The notes under the pieces are model-generated. The model did not search any database and had not been told where the DNA came from. It saw only the letters and a list, made by a program, of their open reading frames with translations. The position numbers and the translations under genes are program-made. Positions 12,696-22,500 of a stretch of 64,000 nucleotides of DNA are shown in pieces (positions within the stretch are counted from its first letter, which is position 1; every line of letters starts with the position of its first letter). The stretch spans positions 100,351,501 to 100,415,500 of the forward strand of contig JAEOAD010000001.1 of assembly GCA_036365145.1 (NCBI GenBank), in the 5' to 3' direction. This DNA is from Orientallactaga sibirica (Eukaryota > Chordata > Mammalia > Rodentia > Dipodidae).

Positions 12696-12845
12696 AGGCC
12701 AGGCATCGTGGCACACACTTTTAATCCCAGCACTGGGGAGGCAGAAGTAGGAAGATCACAGTGAGTTCACAGCCACCCTGAGACTTCACAGTTAATTCCA
12801 GGTCAGCCTGAGCCCGAGTGAGACCATACCCCACCCCCCAATAAA
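12696..12845 (+). mobile_element. B1-type SINE
   Basis: GGCCAGGCATCGTGGCACAC, TTTTAATCCCAGCACTGGGG, GTTAATTCCAGGTCAGCCTG and GAGTGAGACCATACC occur in B1 order. The expected A tail is replaced by CCCCACCCCCCAATAAAA. Confidence 0.88.
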
Positions 12846-12914
12846 ACAGGCTGATGTATAAAGGGTCAACGAGGGATGAGGGCAGGCACAGTAATGCCAC
12901 AGCAAGCCAGCCAC

Positions 12915-13040
12915 TTCTTTCTCTCTTGGCAGGGAGGTTTTTATGGGCAAGCCTCCCCTTTGTGTTTCTCATAGCAGGGAGTACTTATGGACAAGGCTGC
13001 CCTTCTGTCTCTCCTGGCAGGGAAGACTAGGTCTGTTTCC
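12915..13040. repeat. Three diverged ~45-bp tandem units
   Basis: Three successive units at about 12915-12961, 12962-13005 and 13006-13040 each contain CTC(T/A)NNGCAGGGA. The first two continue into a (T/A)TTATGG(G/A)CAAG block and a CC(C/T)CTT end; the third is cut short. They start about 75 bases after a B1. The host repeat, if any, is not recognised. Confidence 0.55.
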
Positions 13041-13369
13041 ATCACCTCTATGCTTTTTACCTCTGGAAGAACAACATCATCAACTGTTTGCTATGAGGAG
13101 CTCAGATACCCAAATTCTCTCAGCAGGTCCAAACTTTCTCAGAATCTCTGTTGCTTTGTCCTTCAATATGTAGCTGGATCTAAGAATTGCCCACTGCTAA
13201 GGCTAGAGCCTTTTTTTCCTGTGTAGGAAGAAGGGAACCTAGCACCTGCAGTCTCTCCAACCTCCAGACTCCAGAAAATGACAAAAGTGGAACCATTCTG
13301 AACGAAGCAATTAAAAAATAAAAGTCAATTGGCTTGTCACAGTAAGACAGTGATAGGATCTCGTGTGGA

Positions 13370-13525
13370 GACTGGGTTCAACCTCATCATGGTTTGCTTT
13401 AAACCTGAGGAATATACATAACCTCCCTTGATCTCTGTCATTCCCTCATTTGTTCAACCACTGCATTAGTTCTTGTGACAATTAAATGGAATGGACACTG
13501 TAAGAGCTATCTAAATATCCTGATG
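13370..13525 (+). mobile_element. Possible MIR fragment
   Basis: Contains ACTGGGTTCAACCTC, then CATAACCTCCCTTGATCTCTG, CATTCCCTCATTTGTTCAA and GTGACAATTAAATGGAAT. These follow MIR consensus order at reduced identity. Confidence 0.42.
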
Positions 13526-13696
13526 CACAATCATTGTCCCTCCACCCCCCCACCCCACCAAAGACTGACTGAGACCTTATTTACCCAACAGTGAATAGCA
13601 AAAGCCCTACTGAGGATGCCCTCTGGGAATGTGGGAGTGGGAGCAGGAAAGGGAGTATATAGACATCTATAAAAAGTGAAAATAAATAAAAGTTAA

Positions 13697-13905
13697 GGGC
13701 TGGAGATATGGCTTATTGGTTAAGGTGCTTGCCTGCAAAACATAAGGACTCAGGTTCGATTCCCCAGTACCTATTTAAGCCAGATGCACAAGATGGCACG
13801 TGGGTCTGGAATTCATTTATAGTAACTAGAGACCATGGCATGCTCATTCTCCCCCTCTCTCTCACTCCATCTACCCCTTTCTCTCTCTCTCTCTTTAAGT
13901 AGACA
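13697..13905 (+). mobile_element. ID-headed SINE copy with CT tract
   Basis: One member of the most abundant SINE here. Its tRNA-like head GGGCTGGAGATATGGCTTA carries an A-box-like region, and GGTTCGATTCC is a good B box of an internal RNA polymerase III promoter. A body follows (AGCCAGATGCACAAGATGG), then a CT-rich tract. The body differs from murine B2. Confidence 0.9.
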
Positions 13906-13907
13906 AC

Positions 13908-14195
13908 CTCACATTGCTGGGATGAACCTCCAGACCACACACAGTTTATGGGAGGAAGAAGAGATTTATTTGAAGTTTACAGATCTAGGTAAAGTTCCAT
14001 AGAGCTGGCTCCTTTCACAGATCCAAGCAGAAAGAAAAACCACAGGCAAGCACAAGCCCAGGAATCCCAGGCAAATCTCAAGCGTTTTGCATAACTTAGG
14101 CTGGAATTCAGATCATTGCCCAGTGATACCTCCTCTAGCCAGGTAGCTGAAAATCCAAGAAACTTTAATAAAACTTGTGAATCTATTGGGGAGGG
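13908..14195 (-). mobile_element. ERVL-MaLR LTR
   Basis: The plus strand shows the reverse MaLR signature: CATTGCTGGGATGAACCTCC, GGAGGAAGAAGAGATTTATT, a segment like AGAAAGAAAAACCACAGGC, and AATAAAACTTGTGAATCTATTG. It abuts the CT tract of the preceding SINE. The 5' end (high coordinate) is not clear, so boundaries are approximate. A CT-rich tract follows at 14205-14233. Confidence 0.65.
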
Positions 14196-14454
14196 AGTGA
14201 TATATTCTCTCTCCCCTCTCTCTCTCTCTCTTAAACAAAATAAATAAACATTTTTTAAAGTTTTTGAATCATCTTCCAAGCACTTACATAACGTGTATCT
14301 TATATAACAATGTAACTGCCCAAACACCATACATACTCACCCACACAACACCTTACATCCTGCATCTTAGACAATTATGACAACATACACTTACATCTTG
14401 CTAGAAAACAGGTATATAAGGGAAGGTCTCTCTTGATACTGAGGTTTATTTTAA

Positions 14455-14767
14455 ATATTTATTTATTTTTTAAAATATTTGTGTGGGTGTATGATGTGTG
14501 AGTCTGGGCACTTGCATGTCATGGTGCGTGTGTGGACAACTTTGGCTGTTGGTCCTTGTCATCCACTTTGTTTGAGACATGGTCTCTTGTAGAGAGCAGA
14601 CTAGCTGGACCATAAGCTCCCAGAATTCTCCTATCTGCCTTTTATCACACAATAGCAGGGTTAGAATTACAGATGCTCAGACTACATGGGGTTTTCATGG
14701 TGATTCTGGGGTCCAAAATCAGGTCACCATGCCTAAGTGATTTTACCCACAGAACCATCTTCCCAGC
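14455..14767 (-). mobile_element. B4/B3-like SINE, diverged
   Basis: The minus-strand head reads GGCTGGGAAGATGGTTCTGT, and the element ends toward a TGTGTGGGTGTATGATGTG tract at low coordinates. The AGACATGGTCTCTTGTAGA block corresponds to the reverse of a B1-like 3' half. An ID head with a B1-like part suggests B4, but divergence leaves B3 possible. Confidence 0.55.
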
Positions 14768-14797
14768 CTGATGCTTATGTTTATTTATATACTTATT

Positions 14798-14866
14798 ACA
14801 GTGGTAAGGATTGACCCAAGGACTTCAACATGGAAGGTAAGTGCTCTACCACTGAGCAGTACCCCA
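14798..14866 (-). mobile_element. ID/tRNA-like SINE head fragment
   Basis: GGTAAGGATTGACCCAAGGA then AGTGCTCTACCACTGAGCAG is the reverse of the ID head with its B and A boxes. About 70 bases remain. Confidence 0.5.
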
Positions 14867-15248
14867 GTTGGGCTCCCTAGGTACTCCAGAAACAAGGACT
14901 CTGAGGATGATGTATCTCCTGCAGTGTGGGTTTTTACTCCAGCTGCCTCATGCTTTCTCAGTCATGTCATTTTTCTAGTTTCTCCAGAAATGTCACCTGT
15001 TATTTAGTGCTCAGTCCAAATGTAAAGCCATTTTTCATTTTTCCAACTGCTGCAAGTACAAAGTGGTGACATGGTAAATTTTGGCAACAGGAAGAGTCCA
15101 AGACCTTGACTCTAGAAATTGTTAATCATGAGGTTTCAATAATGTTGCAGTAAAATGAACTTGCAACACGAGAGAAGAATACCTTTATCCTGGCCATCAT
15201 TCTTTCTGCAGTACGAAGACCTGAGCACCTTGTTGCCCACTTCCACTT

Positions 15249-15314
15249 TACTTAGTAATAATCATGCCTGGGATAAACCTCATTGGCTAAGATAGATACT
15301 GCCACTGCAAAGCT
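15249..15314 (-). pseudogene. U4 snRNA pseudogene, 5' part only
   Basis: Read on the minus strand from 15314, this begins AGCTTTGC and continues AGTGGCAGTATC, TAGCCAATGAGGTTTATCC, then a GGCATGATTATTACTAA segment. This is the first ~65 nt of U4 snRNA: the U6-pairing stem II region and 5' stem-loop, with a 2-nt loss near position 8 and a 4-nt insertion after GTATC. The central domain, Sm site and 3' stem-loop are absent. The downstream minus-strand sequence (from about 15248 down) is unrelated to U4. A truncated or chimeric retrocopy is the best reading, not a functional gene. Confidence 0.85.
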
Positions 15315-15440
15315 ATGACCACTTCAGGACGTCAGTGGCAAAACAGAAATGATTCTGTCATTCTCCCTTGTATGATATTTCTTGTAAGTTATGATGGGAT
15401 GTCAACAAAGAATTAATTGAAAAAAAAAAAAAAGGTCATG

Positions 15441-15655
15441 GGCGGGAGAGATGGCTTAGCAATTAAGGCACATGCCTGCAAAGTCTAAGGACACCAGTTT
15501 GATTCTCCAGGTCCCATGTAAACCAGATGCACAAGGGGGCACATGCATCTGGAGTTCATTTGCAGTGGCTAGAGGCCATTCTCACTCTCCCTCCTCTCTT
15601 TCCCTCTCTCTGTCTCTAATAAATAAATAAAAATAAAAAAATAATTTTTAAAAAG
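15441..15655 (+). mobile_element. ID-headed SINE copy
   Basis: Preceded by an A13 run and starting GGCGGGAGAGATGGCTTAG. It contains the AGCCAGATGCACAAGGGGG body and GCATCTGGAGTTCATTTGC, followed by a CT-rich tract and a long AATAAATAAATAAAAATAAA tail. All diagnostic blocks are present. Confidence 0.9.
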
Positions 15656-15761
15656 TTCATATGTTTAAGGCTCGGTCACCAGCGGGTCAGTGCTATAGAA
15701 AGCTGATTGGATTGTGAAGGCTCTACTGTCATCTGTATCAATCCATTCATTGATAACTGTT

Positions 15762-15996
15762 TTAAAAATTTAAATATATTTAGAGAGAGAGAAAAGAGAG
15801 AGAGAGAGAGAATTTGCACACCAGGGCCTCAGCCACTTCAATTGGATTCCAGACACTTTTGCCACCTAGTGGGCATGTGTGACCTTGTGCTTGCCTCACC
15901 TTTTGTGCGTCTGGCTTATGTGGTCTCTAAGACCTGAACATGGGTCCTTAGGCTTCGGCAGCAAGTGCCTTAACCACTAAGCCATCTCTCCAGCCC
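15762..15996 (-). mobile_element. ID-headed SINE nested in an LTR
   Basis: The minus strand begins GGGCTGGAGAGATGGCTTAG and runs to an A/T-rich tail at 15762-15785. The GA repeat at 15783-15810 is its CT tract reversed. The body is shortened: the GCATGCACCCCC block of better copies is missing. It splits the MaLR LTR, so it is younger than that LTR. Confidence 0.88.
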
Positions 15997-16056
15997 ATAG
16001 TTGAATGGGCTCTGTTTGTCACTCTGGTATGCTTTTGAAGGGTATATGTTGTACGG

Positions 16057-16107
<51 letters not shown>

Positions 16108-16150
16108 GTCTCTGTCTCTCTCTCTCCCTCTTTCCTGGCTGTCATGATAT

Positions 16151-16200
16151 GAGTACTTTTCTCCTTATTCTTGTCGAGTACTTTTCTCCTTATTCTTGTC
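16151..16200. repeat. Exact 25-bp tandem duplication inside an LTR
   Basis: Positions 16151-16175 and 16176-16200 are identical 25-mers beginning GAGTACTTTTCTCC and ending ATTCTTGTC. The zero divergence suggests a recent slippage or repair event in an otherwise diverged LTR. Confidence 0.97.
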
Positions 16201-16352
16201 ATGATGTCTTTGCCTTTTCATAGACTTAACAGTAACGAATACAACCAAACACAGATGAATAAAACCTCTGAACCACCCAAAAAAAAAAAAAATCTTTCTT
16301 TAAATTGATTTTCTCAGGAATTTTCTCACAGCAACAGAAAGCAGACTAACAC

Positions 16353-18243
16353 CAGGGATCTTGTAGCAAGTTTCTGTCTGTTTTTGCCAATCTGTACAGT
16401 TTAATTTAGAGTTGATTACAGACAAGTAGTTTTTCTGGAAGCTGAAGAATCCAGACAGCTGGTACAACAGAGCATATGCAGAGAATGAGCTTGTTCAGGA
16501 GGAGGGGCAGACGGGTGTCTCACTGGTAACTCATGTGGCTCAGTCTGCAGACATGAGAGAAGGGAAAGATCCCCCACGGTGGGATTCGGGTTCTAGAAAT
16601 ATCTTTCACCCAAGTCATACTTTTAGTCAGTTTGTTGTCAAATAGTCAGTTTCTATTATGAGAAAATGCTCATGCTTTTCCAGGTACTATGCTCAATCAT
16701 GTTTGAATTAGAATTGGAACAAGTAAGAATTGGACTGTTGTCCCCACATTCTTGGCAGCAGCTACTTAGCAGTCCTGTTCAGAGTTCTCTATGCCAGCCC
16801 ATCATACTACCTCTGAACATGAACATCCAGACATGTGTTTGTCAAGAATCTTAGTTTCCACATCATTTGAGCTGAGCATATTATTTTTAATTCAAAGAGA
16901 GCCATAATTAGAATTTCTGTTTTATTTGTCATTGCTGCAAATCTAATGTCCTAAAGAAGCTATAAAATCAGTTCTAGTACATTTTTTATCTTAGATTCTA
17001 CAAAATTTGAAAGGAAAATAATGATCAAGAGAAATTTCTTCAAATTTGTATGTCTTCATTATATAATCAAGCCCTTTCTCTTCCCTTTATCTTATTGTCA
17101 GTCAACTGGGGAGACATTACCTTGCAGTGGCTGCTCCCAGAAATCAGAGTATGTTTACAAGAAAACAACAGTATCTGACAGCAATATAATATTAAATAAC
17201 CACATTGTTGACTTGGTGTACTTCCCTATGAAATGGACTAGCAACTAGAACTGTCTTAGAAAGTTGTAGTAATACATACTAATCTATAATATAAAAAGCT
17301 CTTAAAAGGATACGTAGAATAATGGCTCAAAAATTTCTTTATTCCTATTTGCATCTCTACCCCAAACTCTTCCATGGGAAGCCAGAGGATAATTCAGGCT
17401 CTAGCACTGTTTACCTAAAACTAAATATGATTGTATTACTTCAATTACTTATTTATACACTGAGACTCACTTGACAAAAATGAAAACCCCAAATCTCACA
17501 GTTTTTGGTCTGGAACGTTCATGTTGACTCTTCTCCTTCATTGTGTCCTTCATCTTTACTAAATGGTGAAGGTAAAATAAACTACGTATAAGGTAAATAT
17601 AAAAATAAGCTAAAATCAGTTGTTTCTCTCTTCTGCTAATGTATTTGTTCTTTCTCTGTCCCCTTCAGAGACTTACCTCTTATTCTTATTCCTTTCTTAG
17701 CCACCATTTTCATATGTTCCTGCCACAATTAACCTAGCACTATGCTAATGTATACTAAGGACTCAATAGATAATTACTAGCTAAGTGGAGGAAGAGAGGA
17801 ATTTATTTTTTTTTTCTAAAGGAAACCCAGTATAGTGGATATTTTCTTTCTTTAATATATCTCATAAAAATCTAATATCTTAATTAAATATATGAATTAT
17901 TTTCACCCTCCAGGGAATCCTCACTGAAAGTTAATTTGTGGTAGCATCTTACACATGTTCAGTTTCTCTCTGGAGTACAGAAATAAGTATAAAAACATAA
18001 TTTCTGTTTCTCAAACAAGTTTGTTTAGAAATTGCCACAATTTTTTTTATTTTAAATAAATCATATCCTAGTTTGTAGATAGTCACAATTTTTGCCTCTT
18101 ATGCTAAACAAAATATTAAAATGTCTTTCCATTTCAAAAATAGTCTTTTTGGAATAATAAATCATAGAGTAATTTAACTAGACTGAATATTAATTTCTAA
18201 TGCTATAGGAGAATCAAAAAGATGTAATAAAGATGTCCAAAAA
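16353..18243. other. Unassigned AT-rich sequence
   Basis: No gene, RNA or repeat body is recognised. Short plus-strand frames at 16666-16854 and 17021-17248 have no domain or splice context. Confidence 0.4.
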
Positions 18244-18402
18244 TAGCCAGGCATGGTGGCGCACACCTTTAATCCCAGCACTCAGAAGGCAGAGGTAGGA
18301 GGATCGCCAAGAGTTCGAGGCCACCCTGAGATTACATGGTGAATTCCAGGTCAGCCTGGGCTAGACTAGAGTGAAACTCTACCTTGAACCCCCCCTCCAA
18401 AA
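18244..18402 (+). mobile_element. B1-type SINE, well preserved
   Basis: AGCCAGGCATGGTGGCGCAC, TTTAATCCCAGCACTCAGAA, GGTAGGAGGATCGCCAAGAG, TTCGAGGCCACCCTGAG and AATTCCAGGTCAGCCTGGGC all occur in order. The B box GAGTTCGAGGC is intact. It keeps CpGs, so it is one of the younger B1 copies here. Confidence 0.95.
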
Positions 18403-18801
18403 AAATGATGTCCGAAATAACTATCTTTGCATACAGAAAAAAAAGGAAAATTTAGTATAATTTATAGTAAATACCTTCTCTTTCAGAAACATATCCTATA
18501 TGAACGTTGGTATTTTGTTTTCTCTTACATAATGACCTGTTTGTATCAGACCTTCATATCATTCTTTCCCAGCTTCCTTCAGCTGGGGACATGACACAAC
18601 AGACAATAATATTCTGTAATACTTAGAGAGCACAAGCTGAGATGTTCCAATCACCTCTTCAGGGATTAATTTACAGCAAGATGTTTTGTCCTAATTCCTA
18701 GACCCTGTGACCATGGTCAAAGTGGCTATGCATATAGGCGTAAGTTAAATATGATGATGCCACAGGGCCATAATTCAGTATCACGTGTGTGGTATCCGTT
18801 C

Positions 18802-20920
18802 TGTTACAGTTAGTTGCTATTAGTTGCTGGTCCAAACATCTGACTAGAAGCAGCTTAGGGGAGGAAAATGCTTATTTCAGGTTTACAGAATCAAGGGCCA
18901 CCATCAATGGTGGAAGAAGTTGACTCACTCCAGCATCCACAGCAAGAGACACTACAAGGAGTCAGCAAACATGAACAGTCAGAGTGCAAACTGGCTCTTT
19001 TATAAGGGTTAGGATTGAAATAAAAGTTTTGACCCCAGTTGCACAGCAGGTTGCTACAACCTTAAGTAGGAAGCATAAACAAACAAACAAACAAAAAAAC
19101 TCCAAGGCTATGGAAGACATACATTGACATTTAAACCACCACATTCTACCCCTGGCTCATAGAGACTCATGACCATGCCACAATACAAATTTCATTCAGT
19201 CCAATTTCAAATGTCCCTAAAACCTTTATTAATTTTAATATTGTTCCAAAGTCCAAAGCCTTATCTGAGATCTAAAACTATTTCATGTTGCCCCTATAGA
19301 ATTAAAATATGAGTTCTATACTTCTAGCACATAATCACAGAGTTTTAAATATCTCTATGAAAAAAAGGCATAACAAGGAGAGAGTAAATCAATGAAAAAT
19401 CAATGACCAGTGGGTAAACATCAAACATCTGCAGTTCTAGTCCAACATCCACAACCACTGATGAAAGTCTCTGGACTTCTCTTTTTTAAATGAGCTGAGC
19501 ATTTTGAGAAAAACTTCATCTCAGGCTATCAGCAATTGCTGGAATCTATTCTACAACCCTGGTATATCCAAACCATCTTCAGGTCCACTGAAAATCATAG
19601 CTCACCTTCCTAACTCCATACAATGTTATTACTTGGTCTCCATACAGGGATTTCTACCTTGATTCATATGCTGCACCTCAGCAGTGGCTTCTAGAATAAG
19701 TTCTTTTTCATACAATAGCCTTAAAGGAGTTCAAAATAGGGCAGCATCTGAATCTGGAATAGTGTGTGCTTCGTGGTCGGCTTTTGTGCATTTTTTATGC
19801 TTCCAAAACCAATACCAGGTGTGAAACCTAGGCAAATTTGTAAATCTAGGAGAAAATAAACCTTGACTTTGAAAGCCATCATGCTTTCTTCCCAGTCCTC
19901 CTTCAAGCTTTCTCCTTTTACGGACTCACCCTCAGAACATCATATACATTGTTTCAATGCAAAGCAGTTGGCCAACCCTAAATAGTGGCAACCTGCTTAA
20001 CAATTTCAGCTCCAGTGTCCTTAAACCAGTCTCTATACCAGTAACTTCAAACTTGCTTGATTATTTTCTAGTAAGAAACCATGTATTTTGAATTTTTTTC
20101 TGTCATAAACCATACATTGTTCATGTTTTTCTGTGCTATATTTCTGCCCAGCAAATCATTCCATTAACATTTTTTTTAAAGGAAGGTTGGTTTTTTTAAT
20201 ATATTTTATTTTGTTTATTTATTATTTGAGAGAGAGGGAGGTACAGAAATAGGCAGGTAGAGAGAGAGAGAGAGAGAGAGAGAGAATGGGTGCACCAGGG
20301 CCTTCAGCCACTGCAAACGAACTCCAGATGCATGCACCCCCTTGTGCATCTGGCTGACGTGGGTCCTGGAGAACCGAGCCTCGAACCGGGGTCCTTAGGC
20401 TCCACGGGCAAGTGTTTAACTGCTAAGCCATCTCTCCAACCCTCCATTAACTTTTAAATTCAACCTTGATTAAACTGTATGGGTTTGAGTGATAAAATGC
20501 AGCCAACCATTACCAGAAGCCCAATTCCAACAAAGTTCCATCCCCCCTTTAAATGTTCATAAGCCAAGCAAGCTTTCATAGTCATAATTCCCTCTACATT
20601 TAGAATTTTCAAATTCTGACCAGAAAAGCCTATAAAGATTTTCTTGCAACACTTCAAGGCTTCTCCAGTCCAAAATACCAAATCCTTCTACATTCCTCCC
20701 AAAAACAAGTTCCAGAAAACCAAACAACACTTGCAGGGGTTCAACACAGCAACAATCTTACTTCTTAGTACCAATTTTCTGTTACAGTCACTTTTCATTG
20801 CTGGGACAAACAGCTGACCAGAAGCATCTGATGGGAAGAAAGGGATTATTTCAGGTTTACATAATCTAGGAGAAACACCACCAATGATGGAAAACATACA
20901 CTCGCATTCAAACCAGAACA
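18802..20920 (-). mobile_element. ERVL-MaLR element with two LTRs and internal region
   Basis: The minus-strand element runs from a 5' LTR (20780-20920) through an internal region (20779-19143) to a 3' LTR (18802-19142, 341 bp, TG...CA). Just inside the 5' LTR a TTGGTACTAAGAAG sequence (complement at 20761-20774) resembles the tRNA-Leu-type primer binding site of ERVL. The 5' LTR is only 141 bp and lacks its middle, so it has an internal deletion. The internal region is non-coding, as is normal for MaLR. A SINE has inserted at 20181-20443. No matching target-site duplication is left. Confidence 0.85.
20181..20443 (-). mobile_element. ID-headed SINE nested in the MaLR internal region
   Basis: The minus-strand head is GGTTGGAGAGATGGCTTAGC; the GA-repeat stretch at 20228-20285 is its CT tract reversed, followed by an A/T tail. 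The direct repeat CCATTAAC flanks it at 20161-20168 and 20444-20451 and extends with imperfect T-rich sequence. This supports L1-type retroposition. It keeps CpGs such as CGAACC, so it is a young copy. Confidence 0.93.
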
Positions 20921-20924
20921 TGTG

Positions 20925-21140
20925 CTATAAACTTAAGGTCTTAATAAAAGTGAGGCATGAAGCTCAGATTGTAGCAGGAAGTGAAGGTGAATGCAGAGTT
21001 TGAAGATGGTCATGTAGGAGCCATGGTTCAAGGGATGTAGGAAGCTACCAGAAAGAGGAACCTAAAAAAATAAACTGATATACTTAAGGAATAACAGGAC
21101 CTTCCAAAAGGAAGCAAAAGAAATGCCTTTAAGCCTGTAT
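20925..21140 (+). mobile_element. Possible MLT1-type LTR, left part
   Basis: Text such as GCAGAGTTTGAAGATGGTCA, GGAGCCATGGTTCAAGGGAT and GTAGGAAGCTACCAGAAAGA follows the middle of MLT1 LTRs (ancient eutherian MaLR). Low identity, approximate ends. Confidence 0.42.
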
Positions 21141-21735
21141 GGGGAGAGTCCTGGTCATTCTTAATTCAAATGAGTCCTCCACTTTACAAGATGCCAGAAA
21201 TGTCAGAAGGGTCAGAACTTTTCTTATCTCTTCTTCCCTAAAGGAGTTCCCCTTTCCTAGAAGAGATCATAATCCATTTATCAGAAGGTTACACCCTTCG
21301 TGAAGGATTAAGATTCTTGGGAAGACTGTCTTTTTCAAGAAAACCTGGCTCTTATCTAGATACTTGACATGAAGCTAGAACAGTCTAATTGAGTCACCAT
21401 CCTGGAAACTCTGATAATAGACACAAATCTGGGTCTCTAGTTGAGCATTCCCATTTTTTATGAACTCCATTCCTGCCTAATCCAGCAGAACTTCTGTATT
21501 TAATCCTTCTGTTTACCTTTATCTTTAGCTCTATCTTTATATGCTCCATAATAAAATCTTTCTGAACTTTATCCTCTGGTGCATGAGTTTCATTCATCAA
21601 AATTCACATGATAGGAAACTGTAATGCTACTGACTCAGTGTAAGCTTTGTGTGACCATTGGGTTTCTGATAGTCTAGCTCCTTAATTGTTGCCAAGAACC
21701 AAGAACCAAGAAAGGCTCATGCACTCTGAAAGACA
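21141..21735 (+). mobile_element. Unidentified insert, possibly an LTR
   Basis: This ~0.6-kb segment separates the two MLT1-like parts. It has a CCATAATAAAATCTTTCTG poly(A)-like region near 21547-21565 followed by TTTATCCTCTGGTGCATGAG, like an R/U5 stretch. I found neither clear TG...CA ends nor a duplication. Confidence 0.3.
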
Positions 21736-21895
21736 CCCCAAACTTCCCATATCAGAACCAGCCTTGCCAGCACCTTGGTGTTAGTTCAGTCAAAAATCAG
21801 ATGATTCTGACATGTACAGGTACTTAAGAATAAATTTGTTTTGTTTAAGCCACTATGTTCTTGATGATTTCTTACATCATTGAAACTTAATAAAT
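21736..21895 (+). mobile_element. Possible MLT1-type LTR, right part
   Basis: CCAGCCTTGCCAGCACCTTG and AATAAATTTGTTTTGTTTAA then GCCACTATGTTC match the end of MLT1 LTRs, where CAGCACCTTGAT and AATAAATTTCTGTTGTTTAA lead to GCCAC. It supports an MLT1 split by the segment at 21141-21735. Confidence 0.5.
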
Positions 21896-22149
21896 GCAAT
21901 GGCTAATTGTAAAGGGATCACATGCTCACATGTTTAAGAGCCCATGGTTAACTTTTTGATGCATGAATGGATTCTGTTAGTCATAAAAAATGCTTTAAGC
22001 ATTCTCAGTATTGCAATTGTAGTTTGGGAATACATCCCTACAAAGAAGCCTAGAACCTATATTTCTGACACTTTTATACATGTAACATGCATTTTACCCC
22101 ACTCCTCACAATTATATTCTTCCTGTACAGACTGGCATTTTTTTCTTTT

Positions 22150-22500
22150 CCCATTTTATTTTATTAAGTGTAAACTTTCTATGGACACATCATGTTTTGG
22201 TACCTGAAGTTTCGTCCTCCCTATCCTCACTCCACTGAGGACCATCCTCAGGGGGATTGTTGGTATTGACCATGGGGTTGAGGGTTATGGGTTATGAGAG
22301 CAGCAGTCATTGTGTGTGGGGGGGACAGTGCCTGTCAATATTCCCTCTCACCCTGTGGCTCTCACAATCATTCCATCCCTTCTGCAAAATTCCCTGAAGA
22401 TGGGAAATCTGACATGGGAGAAATTCATGAGTTCAACATGAAAATAGCAGGTTTTATTTCCACTTCAATTCCATTGGTCAGGATCCAGGCATGGGGCTAC
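22150..22500 (-). mobile_element. Rodent L1 3' UTR-like fragment
   Basis: The plus strand reads GACAGTGCCTGTCAATATTC then CCCTGTGGCTCTCACAATCA, TTCCATCCCTTCTGC and AAATTCCCTGAAGATGGG. This resembles the reverse of rodent L1 3' UTRs as I remember them. Family and ends are uncertain. Confidence 0.4.

Larger units (their letters stand above)
15665..16352 (+). mobile_element. MaLR-type LTR interrupted by a SINE
   Basis: Two halves of one LTR flank a minus-strand SINE. The left half (15665-15761) has GAAAGCTGATTGGATTGTGA and CAATCCATTCATTG. The right half (15997-16352) has ATAGTTGAATGGGCTC, GGGTATATGTTGT, a CT-rich run, TTTCCTGGCTGTCATGATAT and the CACAGCAACAGAAAGCAGAC 3' end. A GATGAATAAAACC poly(A) region is present. 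The 50-60-bp CT run at 16062-16128 lies where MaLR LTRs have a short CTCTCTCT. Confidence 0.7.

Noticed and set aside
22262..22300. Telomere-like GGGTTGAGGGTTATGGGTTA text
   Set aside because: Only three imperfect units, inside sequence that looks like an L1 3' UTR; not an interstitial telomere array.
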